Below, in pieces: positions 9,963 through 17,455 of a stretch of 64,000 nt of DNA. Source of the DNA: Streptomyces griseoincarnatus (GTDB lineage: Bacteria; Actinomycetota; Actinomycetes; Streptomycetales; Streptomycetaceae). The stretch is from the NCBI GenBank assembly GCA_014649575.1, contig BMTH01000007.1, forward strand, positions 326,090-390,089, read 5' to 3'. The notes beneath the pieces were generated by a model. The model had not been told where the DNA came from. It searched no databases and worked only from the letters and a program-made list of their open reading frames with translations. A program made the position numbers and the translations under genes. Within the stretch, counting starts at the first letter, position 1; each line of letters begins with the position of its first letter.

Positions 9963-10487
9963 ATGACCCCTTGGGTCGAAAGAATTGTCGGCGCTACGGG
10001 GTGGCAGCCGCGCGACATCCAGATTTCCTGGACTGTTGTGGAGGAAGCTCTGGGTGTCGAGCTGCCGGGCGACTTCAAGGAGTTGTGCGCCACCTTCGGC
10101 CGTGGAGAGTTCTCCGGATACGTCACCGTGCTGGCTTCCGCCGGAGGCGAGTCCTCTGCGGTGGTCGACAACCTGCGAAGGCTGCACAGCATCTTCGATC
10201 GAAGGCCGACCGCCCGCCGGCTCTACGAGCCCTACGGAGTCCATCCTGAAGGCAGGCTGATTCAGTGGGCGGACACGGCTGATGAGACAGAGTTCTACTG
10301 GCTCGTACAGTCGGACAGGCCGGAATCGTGGAAGGTCGTGGCACGTCGGGCTACCGACGAGCCTTGGCACGAACTGGAGATGTCGACATCGGAGTTCCTG
10401 TACCGAGTCCTGAAGGACGAGGAATTCGCTCCGTTCGGTATTGCCCGGCAGGTGCCTGAAGCCTCGTTCGAGCCGTTGGAAGAATAG
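9963..10487 (+). CDS. SUKH (SMI1/KNR4) family immunity protein
   Basis: A 174-residue soluble protein starting 14 bases after the RHS toxin stop, with AGAAGAGGG before the ATG. Residues 25-60 (ALGVELPGDFKELCATFGRG) carry the SUKH signature of a proline-led helix followed by an aromatic-Gly turn; the C-terminal part contains STSEFLYRVLKDEEFAPFG. SUKH proteins are the commonest immunity proteins of polymorphic nuclease toxins, and the position makes this the probable cognate inhibitor of the nuclease tip. Codon use is mixed (ATT, GCT, AGA), unlike the GC-locked neighbours, and matches the toxin tip, which suggests the two arrived together. A strong intrinsic terminator follows. Binding to the toxin is inferred from context. 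Confidence 0.85.
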   Translation: MTPWVERIVGATGWQPRDIQISWTVVEEALGVELPGDFKELCATFGRGEFSGYVTVLASAGGESSAVVDNLRRLHSIFDRRPTARRLYEPYGVHPEGRLIQWADTADETEFYWLVQSDRPESWKVVARRATDEPWHELEMSTSEFLYRVLKDEEFAPFGIARQVPEASFEPLEE

Positions 10488-10521
10488 CTGGAAGGGTGGG
10501 GGAGCGATCATGTCCCCCGCC

Positions 10522-10569
10522 CGGCCCGCCGTCCCGATTCGGTCGGGACGGCGGGCCGCCGCCTTTTTT
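10522..10569 (+). terminator. Intrinsic terminator of the RHS-immunity operon
   Basis: A perfect 16-bp stem (10522-10537 with 10543-10558), a five-base loop (TTCGG), then six T residues at 10564-10569. This is the clearest rho-independent terminator in the window and closes the toxin-immunity operon. Confidence 0.85.
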
Positions 10570-10700
10570 CAGCCTAAATCCACCGAGCGCGATCGGGACG
10601 TGGAGGGGCTGACGCAGAGAGGTGCTTGCTGAGCTGGGAAGATGGGAGTTCTCACGCTTCCGTCCGGCCCAACCAGCAGGGCACCTCATAAGACCGTGTC

Positions 10701-11150
10701 CTACGTGGTGAGGCGGACGAGCCGCTTGTAGCAGCACAGGGTGGCGGCGAGTCCGAGAAAGGCCAGGTAGTTGCGGGGATCGCGTTCGTAGCGAGGACTC
10801 AGGCGGCGGTAGCCGGACAGCCAGGACATCGTCCGTTCGATGACCCAGCGGCGGCGCCCTAATCGTTCGCTGGACTCGATGCCCTTGCGGGCGATGCGCA
10901 CGCCGACCCGCTTGCCGCGGAGCCATCTGCGCAGGTCGGCCCGGTCGTAGGCTTTGTCGGCGTGCAGGCGTTGCGGCTTGAAGTACCGGCCGTTGTGGGG
11001 GTCGTGTCTCGTTTGGTGACCCTCCACCATCGGCTTCAGTCCTTCGCTGTCGTGGGTGTTGCCGGCGGAGACTCCGACGAGGAGGGGCAGGCCGTTCGTG
11101 TCCGACAGGATGTGCATCTTGGAACCCGGCTTGCCCCGGTCCACGGGGCT
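10701..11150 (-). pseudogene. IS5-family transposase, C-terminal fragment
   Basis: On the minus strand about 149 codons match the C-terminal half of a Streptomyces IS5-family DDE transposase: SPVDRGKPGSKMHILSD, then HADKAYD, then ERLGRRRWVIERTMSWL, then YLAFLGLAATLCCYKRL. The N-terminal half is missing; similarity stops at about 11150, where the sequence changes to an unrelated plus-strand gene. The TAG stop at 10701 lies just inside a probable IS terminus (AAGACCGTGTCCTA near 10690-10704). This is therefore a 5'-truncated insertion sequence that cannot transpose by itself. It lies opposite to the surrounding immunity-like genes and marks a rearrangement point. Confidence 0.8.
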
Positions 11151-11175
11151 CAGCAAACCATCACGGATACAGGAA

Positions 11176-11565
11176 ATGAATAATACGGACAGCGAGTTCG
11201 TGCGGCAGAGCATCTGGGAACATGTCCCGGAGGCCCGCCCCTTCATCACTGAGCTTGAACAGGAGGAGTTGGAGCTCACGAACGGCGAGTGCTCCGATCC
11301 CGGCATGTATTCCATGCTGAGTTACGGATTTATCCACCCCGTGTTCCGTCCCGCCCTGGAAAAATGGGCGGAGGAGACCATCGTTCGCTCGGCCCGTTTG
11401 ATAGAGACACTCCTGGGATCGGGACGCCCTCAGGTGATCGAACTCGTCAGCATTCGCATTACGGATCTTCTGCTGGGGTTCCCTGAACTCTGGGAGCGAT
11501 TCGCGAGCTACGCGGGCCCTCACATGCAGTTCGAGGCAGATCTACGACGTAAGTACTACCGCTGA
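11176..11565 (+). CDS. Hypothetical protein, possible orphan immunity protein
   Basis: A 129-residue acidic, helix-rich protein (SIWEHVPEARPFITELEQ, then YGFIHPVFRPALEKWAEE, then LVSIRITDLLLGFPELWERF). I do not recognise a named family with confidence; size, acidity and setting among toxin-immunity remnants fit an immunity protein. It begins about 25 bases from the IS5 fragment junction. The ATG at 11176 has AGGA only one base upstream, a poor spacing, and the frame is open leftward through IS DNA. The original 5' end or promoter may therefore have been lost. There is no visible signal peptide or membrane segment. Confidence 0.55.
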   Translation: MNNTDSEFVRQSIWEHVPEARPFITELEQEELELTNGECSDPGMYSMLSYGFIHPVFRPALEKWAEETIVRSARLIETLLGSGRPQVIELVSIRITDLLLGFPELWERFASYAGPHMQFEADLRRKYYR

Positions 11566-11677
11566 CTCCAGTCGTCGGTCGGCGGGTGGAAGATCGCCGA
11601 GGGTCGTTACGCCGTCTGTCCGAGCATGAGCATCGTCTAACGAGCTCGTGCACGGTAGGCGGTGAGGCGTCGAGCTT

Positions 11678-12222
11678 GTGACCGTTGATCATGGTTGTGT
11701 GGTGGGGAACGCGTCTCGCGCAGCGATCATCAGCGACCGGAGGATCACGGGCCTGTCGGCCGACGTGATCGCTGAACTGGTGGCTGAGCTTGGCCCGTTG
11801 TGGCACGACCGGCACCAGGCCAGGCTTGCGTCCCGGCCGCGGAAGCGGGCTGTGGGCGCGGGTGCGAAGCACCGGTTGGTGTTTGTCGGCCGGTTCCTGG
11901 CCACGCTCGTGCACCTCCGGCATGCCACCACGCACCATGTGCTCGCCTGCTGGTTCGGTGTGGACCGCTCCATCATCACTCGGGCCATCGCAGAGGTGCG
12001 GCCCTTGCTCGCCGAGCGAGGGTGCACCATCAGCCAGGGTGTGCGGCTGCGGACCCTGGCCAAGGTCATCGACCACCTCGGTACCGACGGGTAGACCGGC
12101 ATCATCGACGGCACCGAGATCCGGGTCCGCCGGCCAGCAGCCGGGCACAATGACCGGGACAATTCATCCCCGGCAAGAACAAGCAGAACGCGGTCAAGAC
12201 CATGGTCGTCACAGACGACTGT
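11678..12222 (+). pseudogene. DDE_Tnp_4-type transposase, broken
   Basis: A GTG at 11678 opens a 138-codon frame matching the N-terminal HTH region of an IS5-group DDE_Tnp_4 transposase (LVFVGRFLATLVHLRHATTH, then FGVDRSIITRAIAEVRPLL). It stops at a TAG at 12092-12094. Transposase sequence continues beyond it: TGIIDGTEIRVRRPAAGHN, then after a frameshift near 12160 SGKNKQNAVKTMVVTDD. Similarity ends near 12220, before most of the DDE domain. An in-frame stop, a frameshift and a truncation make it a dead copy. It is a different element from the IS5 fragment at 10701-11150. Confidence 0.75.
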
Positions 12223-12238
12223 CCGCTGGCTTCTGCAG

Positions 12239-12385
12239 ATGATGCACCGAGGAAACGGTGACGGATTCCGCGAGGCACTGCGCATCGCACGGGGCATGCC
12301 CATGGACGATGTGAGGAGAGCCGGGGAGTCGGCGGACCGCACGGATGATGCCGAAGCGATCGTACATGTGGTAGGAAGAGCCTGA
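12239..12385 (+). other. Short open frame, probable gene remnant
   Basis: A 48-codon frame (DGFREALRIARGMPMDDVRR inside it) directly abuts the end of the broken transposase. The reading continues upstream without a stop into transposase DNA, so the ATG is probably not original. It looks like the tail of a lost soluble protein. I cannot name its family. Another frame after it (12386-12580; VKVYFTTWHLTAHFLRADEL) is equally unassigned. Confidence 0.25.
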
Positions 12386-12525
12386 GGGTCGAACCTTTCT
12401 TGCGTCGTAAGTCCACGGGCGTTCGGCCAGCACAACGTGAAGGTATATTTCACAACTTGGCACCTGACGGCCCATTTTCTGCGAGCCGATGAACTGAGGG
12501 ACGCGGCTCCAGCGGTCTCTCCCCG

Positions 12526-12537
12526 CCCCCCCCCCCC
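12526..12537. repeat. Homopolymer run of 12 C
   Basis: Twelve consecutive C residues between the transposase remnant and the decayed SUKH gene. It interrupts an open plus-strand frame (12386-12580). It is either a mutable slippage tract in decaying DNA or an uncertain base count from sequencing. Confidence 0.9.
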
Positions 12538-12579
12538 GGACGGGCGAAGAAACACCGTCCTTTTTCCGACCTGACTGAC

Positions 12580-12786
12580 TATGGATCACCTCGTTCAGTC
12601 CGCCCTCCTGGCGAGTATTCCGTTATCGCACGAGGTGACGTCGGCGAGTGGCGCACATATGAGAGGTCGACTTCTAAGTTCCTCTACCGGGTCCTTGCGG
12701 ATGAGCATTTCAAGCCTTTCGAAATCGCACAGTACCACCTTGACCCAATGTTCCAGCCGGTCAGCGTGAACGGATCGAGGATGTGA
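12580..12786 (+). pseudogene. Decayed SUKH immunity gene, C-terminal remnant
   Basis: Reading toward the stop at 12784-12786 gives GEWRTYERSTSKFLYRVL, then ADEHFKPFEIAQYH. This parallels the C-terminal part of the intact immunity gene at 9963-10487 (MSTSEFLYRVLKDEEFAPFG). Further upstream the match resumes only with frameshifts (L-V-Q-S at about 12591-12602 in another frame), and no start or N-terminal half remains. It is thus a relic of a second SUKH gene, not a transcribed copy of the first: residues differ at about half the positions. Its stop is one base before the GTG of the next gene, so the pair was probably once translationally coupled. Confidence 0.7.
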
Positions 12787-12787
12787 C

Positions 12788-13303
12788 GTGGGGCTCGTAG
12801 CGAATACCGTGGCTGCAGCCGCGGAAGGTCGACTTCCTGCCGACCTGCACGGTCTGAACAAGCAAATGGAGGCGCTGGGATGGTCTCCGGCGGGCGCGAT
12901 CGCTCCGCCCTACTGCAGACAATGGGCTTCGGGAGAGATTCGGGCCCACTTGGTGGACGAGGATGAGGCGTGGTTCGTGGACATCATCTTCCGCGAGCTG
13001 AGGCCCGAAGGCGTCGAAGAGTCCGGGAACGACGCAGTCGAAGAAGAGGCCAAGAGGCAGTTGCCGGTCTATCGTGCGTTTCTGAGTGATCTGCTCAACG
13101 CTCTCTCCGGACGCGTTCGGTTCGAACGTGCGACGGAGTCTCGATTCGACCACATGGATTTCGTCGAGTCCACTGAAGGCGAGATCGCCGGGCGTCCCTT
13201 CGTCATGGGCGTTTCCGCAGCAGACATCGACTTGCCAGTCCTTGTCATGGCACGTATGGGGGTGAGTTCGGGTGGCGACGACGAGGAGGAGACACGGAGC
13301 TGA
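12788..13303 (+). CDS. Hypothetical acidic protein, possible immunity-associated
   Basis: A 171-residue soluble protein starting at GTG 12788, one base after the stop of the decayed SUKH gene. It is rich in Asp/Glu and ends in an acidic tail (GGDDEEETRS). Blocks such as EALGWSPAGAIAPPYCRQWA and FVESTEGEIAGRPFVMGVSA look conserved, with no membrane segment. I do not recognise the family. Coupling to a SUKH relic and position in the toxin-associated region suggest a role in the same immunity island, but nothing in the sequence proves it. The upstream partner is broken, so expression may be reduced. Confidence 0.6.
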   Translation: MGLVANTVAAAAEGRLPADLHGLNKQMEALGWSPAGAIAPPYCRQWASGEIRAHLVDEDEAWFVDIIFRELRPEGVEESGNDAVEEEAKRQLPVYRAFLSDLLNALSGRVRFERATESRFDHMDFVESTEGEIAGRPFVMGVSAADIDLPVLVMARMGVSSGGDDEEETRS

Positions 13304-13742
13304 CGTCCACACCCCTGGAACGAAATCCAGTAAAGGCGCGACGGAACCCCACCGACAGCCAGGTCGGTGAGGGCCCCGCGACGTTCGAGGCAACGCCGGC
13401 ATCGGCCTGGACGGAGCCGTGAGGACCGCCGACAGCCCTGCACACCCAGCACAATCACGCCGCCGTCCTGCACGAACGCGGTGCAGCGCCTGCTCGCCCC
13501 CACCTTCGTGTCAAGCATCGCGGCCTCCGATGTGCGCGGCCGCGCCTGGCCTTCGGGGAAACCCGTGGCGGTCTGCGGAAGCGGCTGGACGCCTCGGCGC
13601 CCTTCCGGCGGTCGGCGACGCTCGTTGGATTCGTTCTTGCCCCCGGGGGGAGCCACCAGGGCGTGACTGGCCAAGGATCGCTGCTTTCACTGCCTGATCG
13701 TTTCTGGGTGATGCAAGGTGTGCTTCCGGTACGGTTCGCGGC
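13304..13742. other. Intergenic stretch without a supported gene
   Basis: 439 bases of mixed composition. Short open frames occur on both strands but none has a ribosome site, codon bias or a recognisable motif. It may hold worn coding DNA from the same decay process as 10.5-12.8 kb. A promoter for the following gene is expected near its right end but I cannot point to one. Confidence 0.5.
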
Positions 13743-14371
13743 ATGACTGACGTGTCCGACGTGGCCCAGGCTCTTGACGACGGAGTCCCGGACCGGGAGC
13801 GGGTTCACATGCTTCTGGGCTTGCGGTCCAGTCTGGTCGCCAACCAGGATCCGCTGCTGCCCCCCGCAGAGATCTTCGTGCATGACGAGTGCGGCGGTGT
13901 CCTTGTGTTCCGTAGCGAGAATCAGGGCTGTGCCTTCTGGGGTGTGCGTCTGAACGACCTTGATCAGGACGATCCGCCGGTGTTCGTCCAGGCGCGGCAC
14001 GGCTGGGTGCCGTTCTTGGACCGGGTATCCCTTGCCTGCGTCGAGCTCGTACTGAACGAGGCGCTGTTCGGCGGTGGAGGTCGGCTGTACAACGCGTGTG
14101 AGCTGCCGGCGGACCTGCTTGAGGCAGTTCCCGAACGCTTCCAGCGGGTCGCCCTACCGACTACCCGATGTGGACGGGGCCGGAGGACTTTCCAGTGCGT
14201 TGGTTCTCCGCCCCGGGACAGTTGCTACGCCTGGACGGCTTGGACGCCCACAGCTGGTTGCACGTCCGGGGCCGGACCCGGGCGGATCTGGAGGCGATCT
14301 GCGAGACCGTCCCCGGACGGTGGTCCCTGGGATACACCGAGTCACTGGATGCCGGACCGCTGCCTTTTTAA
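13743..14371 (+). pseudogene. Hypothetical gene with a one-base frameshift
   Basis: From ATG 13743 the protein reads normally to ERFQRVALP (about 14156). It then only makes sense in the next frame, as DYPMWTGPEDFPVRWFSAPG through to WSLGYTESLDAGPLPF and TAA at 14371. A single missing base in the CCTACCGAC stretch (14152-14160) explains both halves; the intact product would be about 208 residues. It is a soluble, Trp-rich protein of a kind often seen beside toxin-immunity loci, but I cannot name the family. In the shifted frame translation would run on through the next gene. It is either a pseudogene or a base-call error. Confidence 0.65.
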
Positions 14372-14666
14372 CCCTCATGATTCGGGGCGCCTCTGCGGGA
14401 GGTCACGGGGAGAATCCGGCGCTTGCGCAGTTCGCGACGGTTGGGGTCGGAGGCGCGGCCCATGTCGCCGAGCCGGTGTCGGCACCCCATCCGGGCCGGG
14501 ACTTCCTACAGTAGGCCCCCCTGCCTGTCGGAGCAGCGGAACGCATGCGGCGCCCCGAGGTAAGCGCACGAAACCGGGGCTCTGCGGACCGTGGTCGGGA
14601 CCACAACGCAGGTCGTCAAGTGCGCGTCGGGAGGGATGCCATGATGCTCACCCTGAGGAGGCAGAC

Positions 14667-15281
14667 ATGACCGGGGAAGACGAGCTGGGGGAGCTGCGGC
14701 AGGCGATGCCGCCCACGGCCTCGAGCAACGCGTCGGTCGACTGGGATCAGTTCGGCCGTTCCTGGGGCAAGGAGTTCCCCTCCGACTACTGTCGGTTCCT
14801 CGACGTCTACGGGTACGGCTCGATCGAGAGGTATCTGGCGGTCCTGAAACCGGAGCCCGAAGGCACGGTGACGGAGAACTCCGACATGGCCAACGAGACC
14901 GAGGTGGCCCGGGAGGCCTGGTCGTGGGTGCGGAAGGCCCCCGAGCTCGCGGAGGCCCGCCCTGAGCTGATCGCCTGGGGTGGAGACGCGAGCGCCGACC
15001 TTCTCTGCTGGGATGCGTCGGACGAGGACCCGGGCAGGTGGCCCGTCCTGGTGTACAACAGGGACGACGGTCTGTGGCGTCGTTACGACTGCGGGATGGT
15101 GCAGTTCCTCGTGCGCGTTCTGCGGGGAGACTTCGACGAGTGCCCTCTCGGTGATCTCTCACTCTGGGGACGGGAGTCAGCGGTTTTCCTCAACCGGGAC
15201 GAGGAAGAACGCATGTGGGAAGCCGGACTGGACCCCTGGACGGGCGAGCCGGATCCGTACGCCGGAATGTTCGGCCCCTGA
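14667..15281 (+). CDS. SMI1/KNR4 (SUKH) family protein
   Basis: A 204-residue soluble protein; the ATG at 14667 has GAGGAGG six bases upstream. The segment VDWDQFGRSWGKEFPSDYCR, then FLDVYGYG, is the SUKH entry motif, and LARE/LIAWGGDASADLLCWDA is the middle strand-turn typical of the fold. Such proteins neutralise nuclease or deaminase toxins. No toxin gene lies next to it, so it is an orphan immunity gene or belongs to a displaced RHS tip. It shows little detailed similarity to the other SUKH gene at 9963. The frame is also open upstream through the previous frameshifted gene, but the ribosome site fixes the start here. Confidence 0.75.
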   Translation: MTGEDELGELRQAMPPTASSNASVDWDQFGRSWGKEFPSDYCRFLDVYGYGSIERYLAVLKPEPEGTVTENSDMANETEVAREAWSWVRKAPELAEARPELIAWGGDASADLLCWDASDEDPGRWPVLVYNRDDGLWRRYDCGMVQFLVRVLRGDFDECPLGDLSLWGRESAVFLNRDEEERMWEAGLDPWTGEPDPYAGMFGP

Positions 15282-15357
15282 CCCATGAATGACGCCTGCT
15301 CACCACGCAAGCGATACGGCATGTGTCTGCCTCCTGGTGAAAGGGTCAGAAAGGCCA

Positions 15358-15801
15358 ATGGGTACGTTCGAAGATCTGAAGAACCTGCTCGGGGTAGGCA
15401 ATGCGGTCGTCCCCGCAACCGCTCAGAGGCGAACAGCCGTACAGCGAGCGTCCAGTTGGCTGGTCGGTTGGGTGGTGTTCCTTTCGTCCGGCTTCGTGGC
15501 GTCCGTCCTCCTCAACAGCGCGTGGGTCGACTGCGACATCGGGGTCAACGCGTCGGCCAACCTCGGAAGTCTCGTGGTCGCATCGACGGTCATGGCCACC
15601 GTGTCGACGTCCGTGTGGGCTCTGCTGCGTTGGGTCACCGGGCGGCGTCGGCTGCTGAAGCCGTTCCTCCTGACCACGGCGACGGGCGTCCTGCTCCTCT
15701 GGCCCTTCATGGCGTTCTGGCACGCGCCCGACGGCTACCCCGTCTCCACCTGTCCGCCGGACAATGTTCCGCCCTGGTGGCCCACATGGCTTCCGCTGTG
15801 A
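15358..15801 (+). CDS. Small integral membrane protein, unknown function
   Basis: A 147-residue protein from ATG 15358 (GAAAGG just upstream). Three hydrophobic segments are visible: WLVGWVVFLSSGFVASVLL, a second across NLGSLVVASTVMATVSTSV, and a third LLTTATGVLLLWPFMAF. The C-terminus is Pro/Trp rich (PDNVPPWWPTWLPL). I do not recognise the family. Its stop overlaps the start of the lipoprotein gene by 16 bases, so the two are probably translated together at the cell envelope. It follows the SUKH gene after 76 bases on the same strand. Confidence 0.6.
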   Translation: MGTFEDLKNLLGVGNAVVPATAQRRTAVQRASSWLVGWVVFLSSGFVASVLLNSAWVDCDIGVNASANLGSLVVASTVMATVSTSVWALLRWVTGRRRLLKPFLLTTATGVLLLWPFMAFWHAPDGYPVSTCPPDNVPPWWPTWLPL

Positions 15802-16295
15802 GGCGGGCCCCGTGGGGGCCGGCGCTTCTCCGCTTCGCAGCCTCGCTGTGCCTTGTGCTCGCCGGTGCGCTGGTCGCGGGGTGTGGCACGGATGCCGGTT
15901 CGACGCCGGAACAGGACGTTTGGCGGGACGCGAAGGTCGTCCGGCAGTACTTTCCCGAACTGGGCGCCTTCGAAGAGGTCGTGTGGACGGGAGAGCTGTT
16001 GGGTGACGCCAGGGCCGCGGTGCCGGGGCCCACGGACTTCCGGGTCTCCGGGATGGTCCGGCTGACCGCGTCCGACACCCGGCGGCTGCGGAGCGAGTAC
16101 ACCTGGCAGGGCGCGCCTGAAGGTCCAGCCGTGCTGGCCGGCATCCGACCGTACGTTCCCGCCCAGGCGGATTGGAAGACCAGTGATGAGTTCACCGCGA
16201 CCGTCACCGAAGGTCGTTATGCCGGGACCTTCCACATCGACTTCCGGAAGAACACTCTCGTGTTCGATGCGACGAATCCCCGGAAGAAGGTGTGA
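15786..16295 (+). CDS. Putative lipoprotein
   Basis: A 169-residue protein whose N-terminus has a basic start (RRAPWG), a hydrophobic core and a lipobox LVAGC, so it should be lipidated at that Cys and held on the outer face of the membrane. The mature part is a small beta-rich domain (FRVSGMVRLTASDTRRLRSE, then GRYAGTFHIDFRKNTLVF) with no family I can name. The ATG at 15786 overlaps the preceding membrane-protein gene by 16 bases, which implies coupling. The two may form an envelope pair. Confidence 0.7.
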   Translation: MASAVRRAPWGPALLRFAASLCLVLAGALVAGCGTDAGSTPEQDVWRDAKVVRQYFPELGAFEEVVWTGELLGDARAAVPGPTDFRVSGMVRLTASDTRRLRSEYTWQGAPEGPAVLAGIRPYVPAQADWKTSDEFTATVTEGRYAGTFHIDFRKNTLVFDATNPRKKV

Positions 16296-16305
16296 GTGGC
16301 GTCCT

Positions 16306-17160
16306 TCATCCGAGCCTGAGCATCGCCTCGGTGACCGTGCCGGCCGCCGTGTCGGGGATCGCCGTGGCGGCCTCCTCGAGGACGAGCAGCCGCGCCCCGG
16401 GGATCTCGCGTGCGATCGCCTCGGCGTTGCCGACGGGGAAGAACCGGTCGCGGCGGCCGTGGACGACTAGCGTGGGGAGCTTGATCTCCGGCAGGCGCTC
16501 GCGCCAGCGGGGTGCGCAGTCCAGCCTGGAGAACACCATGCCCAGCTGGTTGGCCATCTGGACCGCGGGTGCGGTGCCGGGCGTGCGGTCCCAGATGCGC
16601 GCGGCGACCGCGCGTGCGGCGACGGGGTCGTCGCCGAGGATCTCCGCCCCGGCGGCGGCGAAGTCCGCGACCGCGTCGCGGTCGCTCCAGTCGGGCATCG
16701 GGTGCCCGAACAGCCGGCTCATCGTCGCCTGGTCGTGGTCGGGGAGGTCGTCGTCGGGCGGGCCGGGCGCGACCGCGCGGGTGCCGGCCAGCGTGAGCGC
16801 CGAGAAGGCGTTCGGGTGGTCGAGCGCGGCGACCTGGGCGACCATCCCGCCGACGCCGATCCCCGCGAGGTGCGCGGGCCGGCCGCCGAGCGCGTCGGCG
16901 AGGGCCGCCGCGTCGGCGGCGAGGTCGCGCAGGGTGTAGGCGGGAGCCTCCGGGTCGAGCGTCGTCGACGCGCCGCTGTCCCGCAGGTCGTAGCGCACGA
17001 CGCGGCGCCCGCCGGCGGCGAGGCGCTCGCATAGCGCGTCGGGCCAGGAGAGCATCGTCGTCCCTCCCACGAGCAGGACGAGCGGCGCGTCGTCGTCACC
17101 GAACGACTCGACGCCCAAGGTGACCCCGTTGGCTTTGACGGTGGTGGTGTGACCAGTCAT
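16306..17160 (-). CDS. Alpha/beta-hydrolase-fold protein lacking catalytic Ser and His
   Basis: A 284-residue single-domain protein with the alpha/beta hydrolase layout: an oxyanion-type strand near PLVLLVGGTT, RYDLRDSGAS, a nucleophile-elbow position at 98-105 and VVHGRRDRFFP near 232-241. The elbow reads GIGVGG, so the usual Ser is Gly102. The usual His near the C-terminus (G-H-x-L-P type) reads AATAIP, with Thr266. Only the acid, Asp238, is in place. By these residues it should not hydrolyse esters in the usual way and may be a pseudoenzyme or act by another mechanism. It converges on the lipoprotein gene, 10 bases apart, and its own promoter must lie in 17161-17455. Confidence 0.8.
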   Translation of the reverse strand: MTGHTTTVKANGVTLGVESFGDDDAPLVLLVGGTTMLSWPDALCERLAAGGRRVVRYDLRDSGASTTLDPEAPAYTLRDLAADAAALADALGGRPAHLAGIGVGGMVAQVAALDHPNAFSALTLAGTRAVAPGPPDDDLPDHDQATMSRLFGHPMPDWSDRDAVADFAAAGAEILGDDPVAARAVAARIWDRTPGTAPAVQMANQLGMVFSRLDCAPRWRERLPEIKLPTLVVHGRRDRFFPVGNAEAIAREIPGARLLVLEEAATAIPDTAAGTVTEAMLRLG

Positions 17161-17455
17161 GACAGAGCAGACTCCATCCGCCGCCCGAACTCATCGCTCA
17201 TGCGCCGGACGACCGGAGCACCGTCTGGCGACTGCCCCGCTCCATGTCAGTGGGCGGTCCTAGGATCACGTCGGCTCAGACGCCTGCCGGTAGGCCAGGG
17301 CGGACGGACTGGCGGCGAGCGGATGGCGCTCGTCCGGCCCGGTCACGGCCGACGGCCGCCTCGTGCCCTGGTTCTGGGAGGCTCCACAGCCGCCGCCAGC
17401 CCGAAGTTTTACGCTCCGGCGGCCGTCTTACCGGTGAACCAGAACTGACCGCGGA

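Noticed and set aside
10620..10690. Possible start of another transposase (VLAELGRWEFSRFRPAQPAG) before the IS5 end
   Set aside because: Too short and without a recognised family; probably insertion-sequence border or intergenic DNA, not a supportable gene.
13410..13700. Overlapping small frames on both strands of the 13.3-13.7 kb gap
   Set aside because: No ribosome sites, no consistent codon bias and no recognisable motif.
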